From: Perkinsus marinus ATCC 50983
Lineage: Eukaryota; Perkinsozoa; Perkinsida; Perkinsidae
NCBI RefSeq assembly: GCF_000006405.1
Contig: NW_003208908.1
Location: forward strand, 77,596-141,595
Reading direction: 5' to 3'
Length of the DNA: 64,000 bases
Made by a program: the position numbers and the translations under genes. This document shows positions 11,716 through 23,554 of this stretch, in pieces; the first letter of the stretch is position 1; every line of letters begins with the position of its first letter. The notes under the pieces are model-generated. The model did not search any database and had not been told where the DNA came from. It saw only the letters and a list, made by a program, of their open reading frames with translations.

Positions 11716-13613
11716 ATGCCTGGCCATACTGTGGCCAGCCCGCCGCCGTCGCCGGCCTCTACGGCGTCTACTGAGGAGACGGTGAGTCCTTCACAGAGGT
11801 TCAAGAGAGAAGCCATCGGACCTGAGGACACGTCAGAGTTCACAATGGACGAGGTTCGGCGTTACGGCTTCATCGTCATTGATAATATTATATATAACGT
11901 GACTGAATGGGTGGCTCATGGGGGACATCCAGGTAACACGAATGGCCGATCTCGGTGGAGGTGGGAGTACGTGGCATCAGTGTTGATGTATATGCTTGGT
12001 TTTTCAGCGGAGATTCGAAATTTCATCATTGCATTATAAAAGTTACGACTCTACATAGGGTAGAAGTATCAACTCTACTAGAATTTCTCCATTGTCACCA
12101 ACACGCGTAGTTGATCATGTGAGTGCTTTCCCATACGGTTTGCCATCAGGTGGAGAAGTCCTTCTGAGCTGCCTCGGGCGTGATGTGACCTCTCTCTTTC
12201 GGGGTATTCATCACCCTGGCATCGCCAAGCATTACCTCCCACCCCTGGCCATTGGTCGACTTAAGGACCCTTCTATTGAAGACAAGGCAGAAGCTGACTT
12301 TGCAGCACTGGAAAGGCATGTTCGGCGCTTAGGACTCTATGAGCAGAAGTAAATAAGGTTGATACTCAGTGGTATACAATAACTGAGTATTCAGGGTCTC
12401 CTATTACTTCGGCCGTATCGCCATCGTTATGGCCTTCCTTTTACTGGCACTGACAAGCCTTTGCCTGGGCTGGACAATGCTAGGGGCGATAGCTCTTGGT
12501 GTATCCTGGCAACAGGTAGTAGCATTTCAGGTTGTTGCGGTCTTGCTATGGTGCAGTTCGTTGTTAGGGTGCCTTCATTGCCCATGATGCATGCCATAGA
12601 GGCTGCGGTAGTGGTGATGGTAGATCCCCTTCTCGAATCGGATGGTTCATCGGTTCGATCTTGTTTGGTATATCATCTAGCATGTGGAGTGAGGAGCATG
12701 CCGTAAGGGGCTATCCCTATACCTTTTCCACTTGAGGGCGGCCCTTAGGCCCATCATTGCTTCCCCCGACGTCCTCGTGAGGATCCTCAGTTCAACTACT
12801 TGCCGACCTTCCTAATAAGTCGCAAGGAGTTGCCATACTCCAACAAGTGGGAGGAGCTCATAGCTGGAGTCATCGTGCCGATACAGCATTTTGTCCTGGC
12901 CCCTGTTGCGATGACCATCGGGCGCTTTAATTTTTATATCATCAGTTTGATATTTGTAAGCCGCCCTTAGTCGGGACTGTGTGTGCACTAGAATCTCTTT
13001 AGTCGTGCAAGCGTGCATTACAGTACTACATCAAGGGCCGGTCCATCCCTCTGCACTGCTGCCCTCTTGCCGACCTATGTGGTATGTCACTCTTCTGGCT
13101 ATGGTAACCACGCCCTAGATAATCATCTAAAGTAGTCTTCGTGGTGGTGTCAGGTACGGTTGCCTCCTGTACCAGTTGGTACCGCCTAGCGATCGTCTCC
13201 TCTTTCTCCTACTCTCCAACTGCACAGCTGGGGTCCTGCATGTAGGCATCTACGAGTGTGTCTAGGCTAACGTAGTGTTATCAGATCCAACTCTTGGTCT
13301 CGCACTTAGCCGTAGACTGTTACCATTCTGATGAGGAGCCAGGCTGGTTTAGATTGCAATGCCATACTAGTAGAAATGTTGACACTCGAGCCCATTGGCT
13401 GTGGGGAGGTACTACTACAACACTTACCGTCCCTTACGCTACCTGGGAGCTCCTGTGTTAGGGTTGGAGTACCAAATAGAGCACCATCTTTTCCCACGGT
13501 TGCCCAGACACGCGTTGCCGGCAGTGCAGCCTTTCGTGATGGAACTATGTGGGAAATACGGAGTACCATATCGGTCTGAAGGAGAAGTGAAAACGCTGAC
13601 TTTGGTATTGTGA
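11716..13613 (+). CDS. front-end fatty-acid desaturase with N-terminal cytochrome b5
   Basis: Nine exons (11716-11932, 12150-12348, 12395-12515, 12568-12702, 12749-12955, 13003-13103, 13154-13257, 13310-13408, 13462-13613) give 444 residues with all phases closing. Residues about 40-110 are a cytochrome b5 domain with heme motif HPGG (70-73), split by intron 1. The three histidine boxes are HDACH (about 185), HAAHH (about 223) and QIEHH (about 399), the Gln in box 3 marking front-end desaturases. Membrane spans lie between them. The enzyme adds a double bond between an existing one and the carboxyl end of long-chain acyl groups in the ER. Perkinsus is known to make polyunsaturated acids by delta-8, -5 and -4 desaturases; which position this one acts on cannot be read. 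Intron 1 is 217 nt and holds a fragment of the dispersed repeat. Confidence 0.92.
12079..12121 (-). repeat. dispersed short repeat, fragment D (desaturase intron 1)
   Basis: On the minus strand ATCAACTACGCGTGTTGGTG then ACAATGGAGAAATTCT matches the first 40 bases of copies A and C. It lies inside the only long intron of the desaturase, opposite to the gene's direction. Confidence 0.55.
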
Positions 13614-13920
13614 GAAATGGTGAGGGAGAGGGGCTTCATTTTCGTGACAGATTTTCGAAGATCTTCGCAATTTGGCGACCGTCGCGACCGAGCCCGTCTA
13701 ACGACAGAAAGCACGTAAAGTGAAGCTACAGTGCATGGAACATGGTGTAGTTGATCGGCTCTATTGAGCCCATAAGCCTATTCTTTAATAAGGGCATCAG
13801 TGTCGTAATGAACCGCTCTGAACAACTGCCCTTCACCACCACTACCAGTGCCGTCCCTGCAATGTGATGATTACCCCTACTATGCGGATTTGAGTTAAAG
13901 TCCTTTCACCCGCTTCAGTG

Positions 13921-14620
13921 TTCACTTCAGCCCATGTTGTTGTTGGCCTATGGAGGAACACTGCCGACGGCCTTACAGACCCTCAGAACCAGGAGGAACG
14001 CAACCGGGCCGATGAGTGGCTACGTAAGTGGCAGCAAAATCCTGGGGCGTGGAAAGTGACACCTATAGCGAAAATATGCTGTTCTTTGCGGCACAGACGC
14101 TCTGCACCAGAATCCATTTTTATTCTTATGTCGGTCTCTGTGAGTCTATAATAGATAAGTTGAATAAACTCAGCGCATCTCATAAACCCAGTACCTGTGC
14201 AATTGGCCACAGCCCTGGCTGATCTGGCCATATGAGTGGACGAGATGTGGGAGAATGCGATAGAGGATATCATCAAACAGTTTAGTTCCACCGATCCAGC
14301 ATATGCAAGCCTACTTTCGATAGAACTCAAGCTGTGACCGGGAGAGGCCAGTAACTACCGACTCGAAACGTAGCAAGGCGTTTGAAAGGCTCGCTAAGTG
14401 CTCCCCGGATGTGGCACAGTTCCTTATGGCCGAGGCGATGAAGGGTGATAGGAACCTAGGTGTAGAAGCCCTTGTGGAATGGCTGCGGCTAGGGACCGTC
14501 CCGGCCAGCCTACTTGCCAATTCCAAACTGGTGCACCCCGTTTTTGAAGGCTGGGAATGCCAGGATTTCCTCAACATGTACGGACATTGTGGTCTGGGTA
14601 CTAGGCTTGTTGGGTGAGGA
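13921..14620 (+). pseudogene. transportin-3/importin-13-like gene remnant
   Basis: Segments in different frames follow the order of a TNPO3-type importin N-terminal half: ADEWLRKWQQNPGAWK, then SENMLFFAAQTLCTRIHF, then VPVQLATALADLAI, DEMWENAIEDIIKQF, and SPDVAQFLMAEAMKGDRNLG. FAAQTL is the family hallmark. Joining them needs at least two frame changes that no clean intron explains, and an in-frame TGA follows ALADLAI. The stretch GTAAGT...TATAG (45 nt) would be a perfect intron but removes conserved coding. I therefore read it as a broken or truncated copy. It begins about 300 bases after the desaturase stop. A real gene with unusual splicing cannot be excluded. Confidence 0.55.
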
Positions 14621-14843
14621 GTCGGCCTCGCCCGTAGCGGCAGGGCTGTATGGGTGCAGCAGCCAGAAGTCGTGATTTCCTTCGTGGCTTCCTGGCCGTT
14701 TCCGTACTGATAGAAACTATGTTATTGTAATGCTGTATACCATATAGGTAAATAACCATCTTATCTTCATAATGGTGCTTTATGCGTTACTCCCTTGCTG
14801 TTGCGCTGGACAGTAAGTCCATGGCCAGCACAAGGCGTTCCTT

Positions 14844-15110
14844 ATGGCACGCGGGTGCATTACCACTCCGCGGGAAGATGCACGGCTGAGGCGGACAGTC
14901 GAGAAGGGAGGCCGTATCGCCTGGCAGGAAATGCACAAGGACGTGGAATGTATAATAGAAATGTATACCACGCCTTTTGAAACTCAATACATGGGTACCG
15001 AAGTCAGATATGAGATGTTGTGGCGATATGGGAAGAACCACGTGAAAGGGCGGCCTTTTTATAATGACTTAGGTTTCGTCATTCCCCAGTATGGTTGGCA
15101 TGCACGCTGA
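14844..15110 (+). CDS. possible small gene or exon, unknown
   Basis: An 88-codon frame contains RYEMLWRYGKNHVKGRPFYN and DLGFVIPQYGW, which read like a folded protein. The segment just after (about 15126-15240) gives SVVLHRGVLKAWYFMSADG in another frame behind a plausible acceptor (GTGACAG), so there may be at least two exons. No family recognised and the start is a guess. Confidence 0.3.
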   Translation: MARGCITTPREDARLRRTVEKGGRIAWQEMHKDVECIIEMYTTPFETQYMGTEVRYEMLWRYGKNHVKGRPFYNDLGFVIPQYGWHAR

Positions 15111-15610
15111 TGACGGCCCTCTGTGGTGACAGGTCTGTGGTCCTCCATCGAGGTGTTCTCAAAGCGTGGTACTTCATGTCGGCCGACGGGGCTTTGCTGT
15201 TGAGGAAGAAGGCGGAGAACTTGAGGGTAAGAGCTGGGAGGTGACTCGGCCAGTACTATCTTAGATTAGCGAGGTGGAGAGAGAGTTCTGCAAGCGGAGA
15301 ACGTGGTCGGCGGGGAATGGGCAGGTATAGCCACGTAACCTTCATAACCGGGTTAGGGTGATTTTTGATACCACACCTTTCCTCCCCAAGCCAAAATAGT
15401 GGGACCTCATTCCAAACCTCACGCATTTGAATCCAGCGAACTTCAATTTGGAATGAATTTTCTAATATAAAGTGTAGAAAGTTCAAGGCTTCGCTTGATC
15501 CTCCCTTCGCATAGTGATTGTAACGCATATGGTTTATGTTGTACTGCTCGAGTCCGTGTGCTAGAACCAGACTTCTGGTCTGCTGCTGGTGAGGGTACCA
15601 CACCACATGC

Positions 15611-16802
15611 TTAGGTGGTGGCGGTTTGGATACCAATGGCCAGTCCGTTTTCCGAAGACCGGACCAAGACACCTCGAGTGGAGTTCTTGACCATCCCTCA
15701 TCTCAAGTTGGTACACTTGGTCCCGACCAAACCCCGTCCACCTCCACTTTAGGAGCTTCCTCCACGAAGGCTTGGCTAGACTCGACAGTCCCTCTGGCCT
15801 CTTGCAACAGTTCGTGCAGCCCCTTGGGGTTTCCAACTTCCTCATCCGAGCAGTGAAGTACGCCGACTTCACAACTCTAGCCGTTCGAACAAATAGGTAT
15901 CACAAAGGCGCTCAGAGCAAGTGACGATCCATGTCTCTTGTCAAGATATTTGTTGTCCCCATACCACTCCTCCTCCACTTCATACGAGGAGCCGCATGAC
16001 ACTCCAACTTTGCCTCCATCACTCAACGGAGTGGCAAGGTCTCCCTCTGTTACTAGTGTGTTCAGTCGATGTGCGACCTTCGAGGGTTGGGATGGTAATC
16101 TGCAGCACACTACGACTGCCAATGCCATCCCCGTTCAAGCCAGGTTTGTCCTCCCTTAAATCGCATTATTCCCATCACAGTGTCCCCGGCATCAACGATA
16201 AGATCCTTGTCGCGGCGAATAACATCTTACACCTTATAGAGCGAAAACGGATCCACGAACTGCTCTTTCTAGAGCCCGACCAGTGAACAAGGAGCGCTGC
16301 TTTTGGTTTCTGTGCGGGCCCTGGAGGTACATCGCGGTCCACTTCAAAATAGACCAATCCACGAGAAGGCTCCACTTCATCTACGCCTCCGTCGTCGATA
16401 AGATGGATGTCTTGCAGCAATGTGAGGAGAAGATGGTCATGCTGGATAGGGCGGTCACTGCTCCTTTACCCCGCCTGAAGCTGCTCCCGGGTGCTTCTAT
16501 CACTTGCTGCACTACTCCACCCATTGTGCCATTCAGGCTGCGGTCGGTCGACCACAGGAGCCCCCAGACTGCACAGCTCATGCCGGGCGGAGCGGAGGGC
16601 ATCCAATCGAAACAACCTCGCCAGAGGAGCCAATCTGGTGGGGTTCTTCGAGGCCGCCGGGAAACTCGGTGTAGGGTTTGATGAACTCAGGCACCCACAG
16701 TGTGCTTGCGTGCCAGGCGAAGACCAGTGTGCCGGTTCCCAGCAATACCACCACGACTCGCGCCTCCTCCCCGAATCTGGCGACCGCAGCGGTGGCGATC
16801 AA
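15611..16802 (-). CDS. unresolved multi-exon gene, unknown function
   Basis: The minus strand has protein-like segments in order: a hydrophobic span near 16720-16790 (VVVVLLGTGTLVFAW), LGAPVVDRPQPEWHNGW (about 16500-16570), LVYFEVDRDVPPGPAQKPKA (about 16280-16400), KVAHRLNTLVTEGDLATPLS then SSYEVEEEWYGDNK (about 15960-16080), and VLVRSSENGLAIGIQTATT before a TAA at 15611. The last joins HELLQEARGTVESSQAFVEE over a 44-nt intron with good boundaries. I could not make all phases close, so exon limits are provisional. One membrane span followed by a soluble part faintly recalls Tim21/Coa1-type inner-membrane factors, but that is speculation. Plus-strand frames over the same DNA are less convincing. 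Confidence 0.35.
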
Positions 16803-16900
16803 TCGATGCTAAAGGGGTGCTCGAATGGGTAGCACACTGAGCAACTTTTTCGAGCGGGATTTTTTCCCGGGCGCGCGCGTTGTGGACGGTCGCATGGATC

Positions 16901-18209
16901 ATGAACACACACTTTGTTGCTCTTGGCGACGTGGTCATCGACCATATCCCTATTCAGGCCGACGTGATGCCTGACCATATATTCGTAAGTTGGAATGGTC
17001 TCAATGAGACCCCACTACCCGTGGATGACCAGGAGGAGGACGACCAAGCTTCCTCCCCTGATGCCCCACCGTCATCCGAGGTCTCTTCTGAACCGGACGA
17101 CAATAAAGACGTACAAGTGACCGTACCAAGCTGTCCTGTCGAGGCGACTGGGCACGAGGCTCCCGTTGTACACGAGAGACCGCCTGATGCCACCAATGAG
17201 GATGTGGAATTGTATAATGAAAGTGATGATGAAGATGAGCCCAGCCCTGAGATAACCGAGAGGCAGCTAGAGGCTGTGAGGACAGCTTCAGAGCAAATCC
17301 ATCTTCATAGGAGCTTCCAACCTAGACCATCTCGGTACAAGTTCATGTTGCCCTCTGTTTGCTGAGTGTCTTACTCGATGTCTCAGAGCCAGGGCCCGCT
17401 GCAGGTCAGTCAGTTGGGGCCCGCCGGAGATCATCGAGACCGAGAATGGCCCGATCGTTAGTAACGGAGTTAGTGTGGATTGGAAATGGACGGAACAGGT
17501 AAGGTCACTGGACAGCTATGAAGATATGGGCAGCGCTGTATGCAGGTCGGCTCCTGCCCTCCACCAGTTACGCCGACTACGACTAATGCTGTGGCCATCA
17601 CTGATGGACGCCGCCGCAACGCTCCGCCTGATGGGAACTTCGACATCGGGGAAGCCGCCTTGTCCAATAGGGTCGACAACGGCGTTGAGAGTCTCATCAA
17701 GTAGGGTAGATAAGACTTTTGCTAACTGGTATCTGTTATCGCCAGTCCGGCAGCCCCCATGCCTTCCCCCGTTGGGGACAACACTGACTTCAATGAGCTA
17801 CTCACGGAGAGACGGGTGAGCCACTGATGGTTTTTTCCCCAGCACTCCACCCATCGCACAGGTCACTGGGGAGGCCCTGAGGGCTAGAATAGGTACTGGA
17901 AGCACGTTTCAGTCAACAGCCGCTACGACTCCGGGAACAGCAACTGGCACTCCAAGCGACTATGATGGACTGGGAATTTACCACAATGTGATTTTCAATG
18001 AGGCCCCGGGGCCCAATGTAGACCTCTTGTCGGGTGCCATGACTCCTGATGGACTCGATCTCCTTCAAGACCATGAGCCTAGCGGCCTCGCTGGCGTCTC
18101 CTTACCCAATCTAAGTGAGGTATTCAGAAACAGCATACCCACGCCCAGAGGACTCGAGGACCCACCACCAGAGTGCAGTAACGGAGGTGTGCATGACGGT
18201 GTGACGTAG
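16901..18209 (+). CDS. hypothetical low-complexity acidic protein
   Basis: Five exons (16901-17340, 17387-17498, 17546-17700, 17746-17815, 17862-18209) give 374 residues with phases closing over four introns of 45-47 nt, which is strong evidence for a real gene. The first exon begins MNTHFVALGDVVIDHIPIQ and becomes very acidic (ESDDEDEPSPEITERQ). The second carries SWGPPEIIETENGPIVSN. The rest is Thr/Gly/Pro-rich and probably disordered. No signal peptide, membrane span or catalytic motif. No family recognised. The ATG was chosen because the upstream in-frame codons have no other ATG. It is divergent from the unresolved minus-strand gene ending at 16802, with about 100 bases between them. Confidence 0.65.
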
Positions 18210-18420
18210 CTTGAATGATGCTGTCTGGATAGAGGCGCTTTGAGTTGAGTCAAGGGAAAACAGATTTGACGCGACAGTGGAATCCCCGAGATGTCGGATC
18301 GGCTGGTAGCAGCGAGAGACAGCCTAATCGCTGAGATCACAAAAGCTCGAGTACTGGACCCATCGAGACCCAGCCTTACTGAAAGATGTTTCGCGTTATC
18401 TCAGCTCTTGCATGGAGGTC

Positions 18421-18690
18421 GTGTTTGAGTCACGTTGTCACACTAGATCGTATACTGTCAAACTCGAACGTATGGTCGTCTATCTTGGATGTTATATAAA
18501 TGGCCGTGTCTATTCTTCTGTGCCATCTGTTTGTTCTTGACAGTGCCATTCTTGGATGTGATATTTCCGCAACGTGTCAAACTTAGTATACGTATTGACA
18601 TTCTTGAATGCACATTCTGAGGGTGTGTCAAACCTTGATACTTTCGTGAATCATGAGACGAACATTGTCATTCTTGTGTGCTCTCTTGCA
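18421..18690. repeat. alternating degenerate short motifs
   Basis: Motif A, TGTCAAACYT, lies at about 18456, 18575 and 18625. Motif B, CATTCTTGRATG (or a variant), lies at about 18481, 18547, 18599 and 18669. They alternate at 25-70-base steps in a gene-free stretch between two converging genes. It could be a decayed tandem repeat or a set of binding sites. Confidence 0.4.
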
Positions 18691-18944
18691 CGAGGAAAGG
18701 TGGACATGGCCACCTTTGTTCGATCAACCCCTCTCCACCTAGCTTTGCATAAGATGGAGCTGAGCATAGAGGCACCCTCGTCGATAGCCCCCGCAATCTG
18801 CCTCGATCCCTCAGGACATCTTGGTCCACATCCAGGGAAGGCTCCATGACCACCTACACTTGATTGTCCCCTCCACTGAACGCCGAACGGGCCATCGTGA
18901 AGACAAGGGAAGTATCCGTGGAGGCAGTGGTAACATGACGGTAC

Positions 18945-19769
18945 TTAGGGAGCATCCGGCGACTGTCCAAGGCGAAGACAGGTATGTGATCGGAAACGTC
19001 TTCACTTCATGAGAATCATCGAGCATCAGGAAGCACACGTCGTTCGAGCACCTGAGTTTCGGGAGTAGCAGACTTAGACTAAACCACGGCAGCCCTACAT
19101 AGAACTTCGAAAACGCCTTCTGGCCATTGAGCTGAGGGCCTAGGTCCAACGTTCGGACCACTTTCCAGTGAAGGAAAACCTCCTCGAAAAAGTGCGGGTC
19201 GGCACAGAAACCTCCCGGGCCCTCGCCGACATAGATTAATCGACGTCCGGGGAACACCTTCACGGCCTGATCAAAGTTGTCAACCCCGCTGTGTTGTACT
19301 AGAGGCAGTGTACTTTGACTGCCTCAGCGTCATTCCGGGGGTACACTATGAGGAGCGTTGCGTCCTCTCTCGAGCGTTCATGATCGCCCTCGAGCTCTTC
19401 CGTGGAAGACACACAGGTCAAGTCACATTTCCGCGATAGTAGTTGCCGGGACCACTTGGCCGTAGCCGAGGCCTGCTGCCCCTCTGCATGGGGGTTCACA
19501 ACCACTATAAGAGGTGCTAGCCTGATACACTCCTCGAGCGCCTGAGGACGGAGCCAACCAGGTACATGCTGTGATGTTCGACCTACTTCCTCTGTCCATC
19601 GCACTGGCCCGTATTGGTCAAAGTACTTCCTCGCCTCATCTGCGGTTACTCGCTCATCGCTCGCCACACTCCCTGAAGCGTGCCATGAGAAACGTGTAAA
19701 TGAGCAGCAGGGGACCTCGGCCGTAGATGATATTGGCCACATCATCAGCACTAGCAGTCGCCATGTCAA
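18945..19769 (-). CDS. conserved uncharacterised protein with YVGEG motif
   Basis: Exon 1 (19769-19314) and exon 2 (from 19266) join over a 47-nt intron in phase. Around the join the protein reads TLLIVYPRNDAEAVK then AVKVFPGRRLIYVGEGPGG and FCADPHFFEEVFLHW. From memory this pattern (a short hydrophobic strand, YP/WP, then Y-V-G-E-G-x-G-G, then FF..L...W) recurs in an uncharacterised family in plants, oomycetes and other protists; I know no function. The 3' end is unclear: a 43-nt intron after DDSHE leads to a TAA at 18945, while reading through ends at 18811. The N-terminal 45 residues are hydrophobic and Cys-rich and may be misassigned. Confidence 0.45.
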
Positions 19770-19892
19770 GTGCTTCTAGTTGCCGCTCCTAAGACAACAC
19801 TGAAGGTTCACCCTGGGAGCATAAGTGTAACCTTCTGCCATCGCTCGAGCGTAGCCTCAGCCGGCAGAGGGTCGATGAACTCTGACGTTGCC

Positions 19893-20490
19893 TCAGGCAG
19901 GGCTAGCTGGCGGTAGATCTTTGGGACCATCGGGATCTAGAAAGGTCACTTCCGATGCTGAGGAGTGACTGCCTACCCCATCATGCGTCAATACGAATCC
20001 CACTGACATGCAGCTGAAGATAGTGATCACTTTACGAGCAGGGGCAGGTACTAGCTCATGGTACTGGCGGCGCGCCCATGCTGTGAAGGCTCGATGCCGG
20101 ACACGGAAGGCCATCACTGTGAAGCAACACGACGACCAGCCGTATATTGACAAAGAGAACACAACAATGATGAGGGAGTTGATGAAGATCAGTAATGGCA
20201 GTTGGTGGGGGAACAGAATCATTCTGACTTCTTCCCATTATGTTGAGCGCCGTTACCGGTCGGCCCCCGTCTTTGAAGATGTCCCCGCTACCCAGCTGAT
20301 CAGCTCCAACCGCCATGGTGGCCGACCGCGACCTTGGGGATGAGGAGGCCAACTGGAAGCAGCCGAGGACAGAGTCGTATCCTCCCATCCAATACCACGC
20401 CACATCGCCATCATCCAGCCCCGACGGGCAATGCAGCCACATAATGCCGACCGGGGGGCATCGGCCTCCTCCCACAGTATAGGTCGTCAA
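19893..20490 (-). CDS. small membrane protein gene, exon structure uncertain
   Basis: The 3' exon (20222-19893) encodes two hydrophobic spans, LPLLIFINSLIIVVFSLSIY and VITIFSCMSVGFVL, around a basic loop (RVRHRAFTAWARRQYHEL). Upstream, 20490-20260 contains MGGYDSVLGCFQLASSSPRS in another frame, with a GTAACG donor and AGTCAG acceptor between, but that 33-nt intron leaves the wrong phase. So the 5' part is provisional. No family recognised. The gene ends just before the start of the YVGEG gene on the same strand. Confidence 0.4.
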
Positions 20491-20723
20491 TCACGAGAAT
20501 ACGACAGCCGTCAGAAACCGTTCCAAATATCCCAGTTCAGTCGGTCTACGACGGCGGCGGCTTCACTCGAAACCAAACCTAGACACTTTCGGGCATACTG
20601 CCCGTACGACCTCTAATGTGATTGAATCGTATTTTCGAATGCTTCTATCCCACTTGCCACCCTACTCATGAACACAGACCCCTAAAGTCGCCGAAACTGT
20701 CAACAGTAGTATAAATGATGGAA

Positions 20724-23257
20724 CTAGGAGTTGGGCTGAGGCTGTACTCTCCGCATAAACTCTCTCTGATTGATATACCGTACCGTCTCCGAGTGTATCA
20801 CCGCGCCCGTCCTCCTCCCCCCATGGGGTTGGCTCGCGCCTATCACAACAATAACCCGCCGTCCCGAGCCGTGACCCCCAACCTCCAATCCTCTGCCGCA
20901 TGGCTTTCAACAACTCATAATCACCGTCATGTCGGACCAGGTCAAAAGCATCTCTCAATCTGCGCAGCTGGTGAACGCCGAATTCCCTGGAGCAACACTT
21001 CCCGCACCTTGACGAGTTAAAGCCAATACCTCAGTCGTGGCAATATCGCCATTTGTCCGATGAGATTATAAACTTGTTCATCGTATATGTCCATCTGCGC
21101 AAGATTGCAAGTGATGTCGCATGTCTGCTGAGGGTTCAAACGGAACCTAAAACCTCCTTTCTGATCAAGGAGGCCAGCATCACCACGTGGCTTACTGTCC
21201 AGTACGCTGCCAGGCAGGAGCAGGGGGCTCCCCAGATAAGGGAGGCGCACCCAACGCGTTCACAGCGTGAGGCCGATAGCTCAGTCTGTCCCGCAACTGA
21301 CCGAGACTATAATAATTCCCTATGAACCCCACGGTCCGACTCACTTGCGGGAGAATGCCTTTGGCCATGAGAACGTAAGCCGGCGGGTCCTTGGCTTCGT
21401 CCGTTTCCATAGTGCCAGGACGTGATAGAGTGCTCTTCTCAGTGGACACTATCCCCATAGACCGGGCTAGGGAGAAGCCCATACAGATGTTGGTGATATC
21501 CGGTATAGTTAAACTGCACAAAGGAGTCCCTCATGCCACGCAGTGATCATCCCACTACCTGTCCATGTCCGATCGATACAACGTATCAGCGATGGCACAG
21601 TAGAAGGAGTCGAGATCCTTACGGCCGTGTCTGGTAGTGAGCAAGATCCCTATTATAGACAATAGGTCTCAGCCTACTGTATGAACTCCAGGGCATTCTG
21701 CCGCTCATGTGAACAGTTACAACAGCACTGCAATGCTTTGGCTATACCTAGAACACCAAGACATACCACAACAGTTGCAACTCCTCCTCTCACCCCAACA
21801 CAGATCACAAAGTTGACTGAGCCCAGCTTGCAAGAAAGCATCCGGCCCTCTCCGTCGAGCTTCTCCCGCTAGGGCCAGGACAACCTCGGCCCCGAAAATG
21901 ACAGGGACTTCCATTTGAGTTTTCGAATTGGCCGGCGTCCCCGACGCGTTTGACGATCTGATCGGATACATTCCGCAGGGGGAGGGGGCCTCCTGGGCAA
22001 CTCACAGTCCTTGCTTCTGTGAGCTCGTTGCCATAGCGTTGTTGGCGTTGCTGAGCTTATCACAGTGGACACCTAACTTGGCCACTGATACGATGATAGT
22101 AGTTAAGTCTAGATTAGAAATCTGGGTCGAAATGTGAGAAAACCTGAGAGCGACCCATGACCTAGATGGAGGCCTTCAATAGAACTCACCGCTTTATGCC
22201 AGTCTTGACAATGTCCGTGAGCTTCCTCAAACTACGGCTCTTGACCAGCGAGAGCATCTCCTGTGGGGTGTGGTAATACTGGTAAACAAAGCCCGTGAGC
22301 CGATGAACAGCAGCGGCCATTGCAGAGCCGGGCAAGGAGCCTCCTTGGTGCATGGGCACCTTAGGGTCCAGCTCATCGACGAACTGAGGCGAAGCGTCAA
22401 AAGAAGGATAATGACCGATCATTACTACTACCTGCCAGAATTCGTCTTGGTTTCGGACAATATTTATGCGAGCCGCAATCTTCCTTCCCTCCTCCAGGGC
22501 CTTCTCCGTTAGTTTCGGACGCTGAGAAGTATGACTGATTGAAAGGACTCCACGATTTTCACTGCTTGTGATTTGACATGATTAGCTCACTGATATTACG
22601 ATACCTGCGCTTACCTCGGCAGTAGTAGGAGACAAGGAAGCCGATCTATTATACTCGCCTCTGTTCTTATCGTCCTCACTGGACGATGAGCTCTCGTCAG
22701 AGGAATTACTACTCTCTGTTATGCTACTCTCATCCGAGTCCATCCACGCATACCTTCATCATTTCCCATCACGTAAAAAAACTTCGCTCCGCTAGCCCGA
22801 CCGGCCAGCATTCACTCACCCCAAACTGCTCACCTCTTGCGCCTCTTCGGCTTGGAACGCGCCGCGCTGCTACCATCTTTCCGCTTAGTCTCTCTCAGCT
22901 TTCCCGGACCCTTTCCACGACTCTAGATTTGACAATAATACATTTCTCAAAAATCAGTAGTCTCAAGACTACTACCGCTCCGCTTACTTCCGTTTTAGGT
23001 GTCTCCCCTCTTTTCTTAGCTGACTTCACCGTTTCACCGCCCTTGGGCTGCTTGTCCTCACTATCGCTCATAATACGCATGTCACTAGACTCCGAACTGA
23101 CAACCAAACTGACCGTTACCCCGTGGCCCTAGAGTCTGAAGACTGACCTCGTATCATCGTCATACTGTGAGGCTCGCTTCACTGTGGTTTCCCTCTTCCT
23201 GGCATCCGCCACTGCAGAAGCCAAGTCGCCAATATCAGAGTCCTCCGACTCAGACAT
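20724..23257 (-). CDS. helical-repeat protein with charged Ser-rich N-terminus
   Basis: Fifteen exons could be joined with every phase closing to 593 residues: 23257-23148, 23096-22988, 22922-22834, 22753-22615, 22521-22432, 22383-22190, 22143-22006, 21957-21794, 21747-21678, 21630-21559, 21513-21345, 21296-21196, 21146-21030, 20986-20779, 20735-20724. Introns are 43-51 nt except two of 80 and 93. Residues 1-145 alternate acidic/Ser tracts (MSESEDSDIGD, SSDESSSSSEDD) with a basic run (KPKRRKR) like a nuclear signal. The rest is helical repeats of about 35-40 residues with the recurring pattern LDLTTIIVSVAKLG, IPDITNICMGFSLARSMG, NPQQTCDITCNLAQM. That pattern resembles the heptatricopeptide-type repeats of RAP/FASTK RNA-binding proteins, which are usually organellar. 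No RAP domain is visible. RNA binding is inferred. Confidence 0.7.
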
Positions 23258-23554
23258 GGTCTCCTTCCAGGTCTTATGAGCATTCTAAATAGCCACACAC
23301 ATCCGTGCCCCATTGCTCCGGCTAGCCTAATGTACGCTGTTGTTGTTCCCTGAAGACCTTCTGGCTGTACCTGTGGGGCCTCTACGACGACCGAGCATGA
23401 TGACAGGACAACACTACTAAGAGATGAACCATTAAGAGTAAGATACTTTAACTCGACACTTAGGTTCCACTCGTCACACTGACATGCATACCATAGTAAG
23501 GTTACTCCTTGGGTGCCTACTTCTGACCCAAAGCCCTTTCACGGGACTTAGGCT

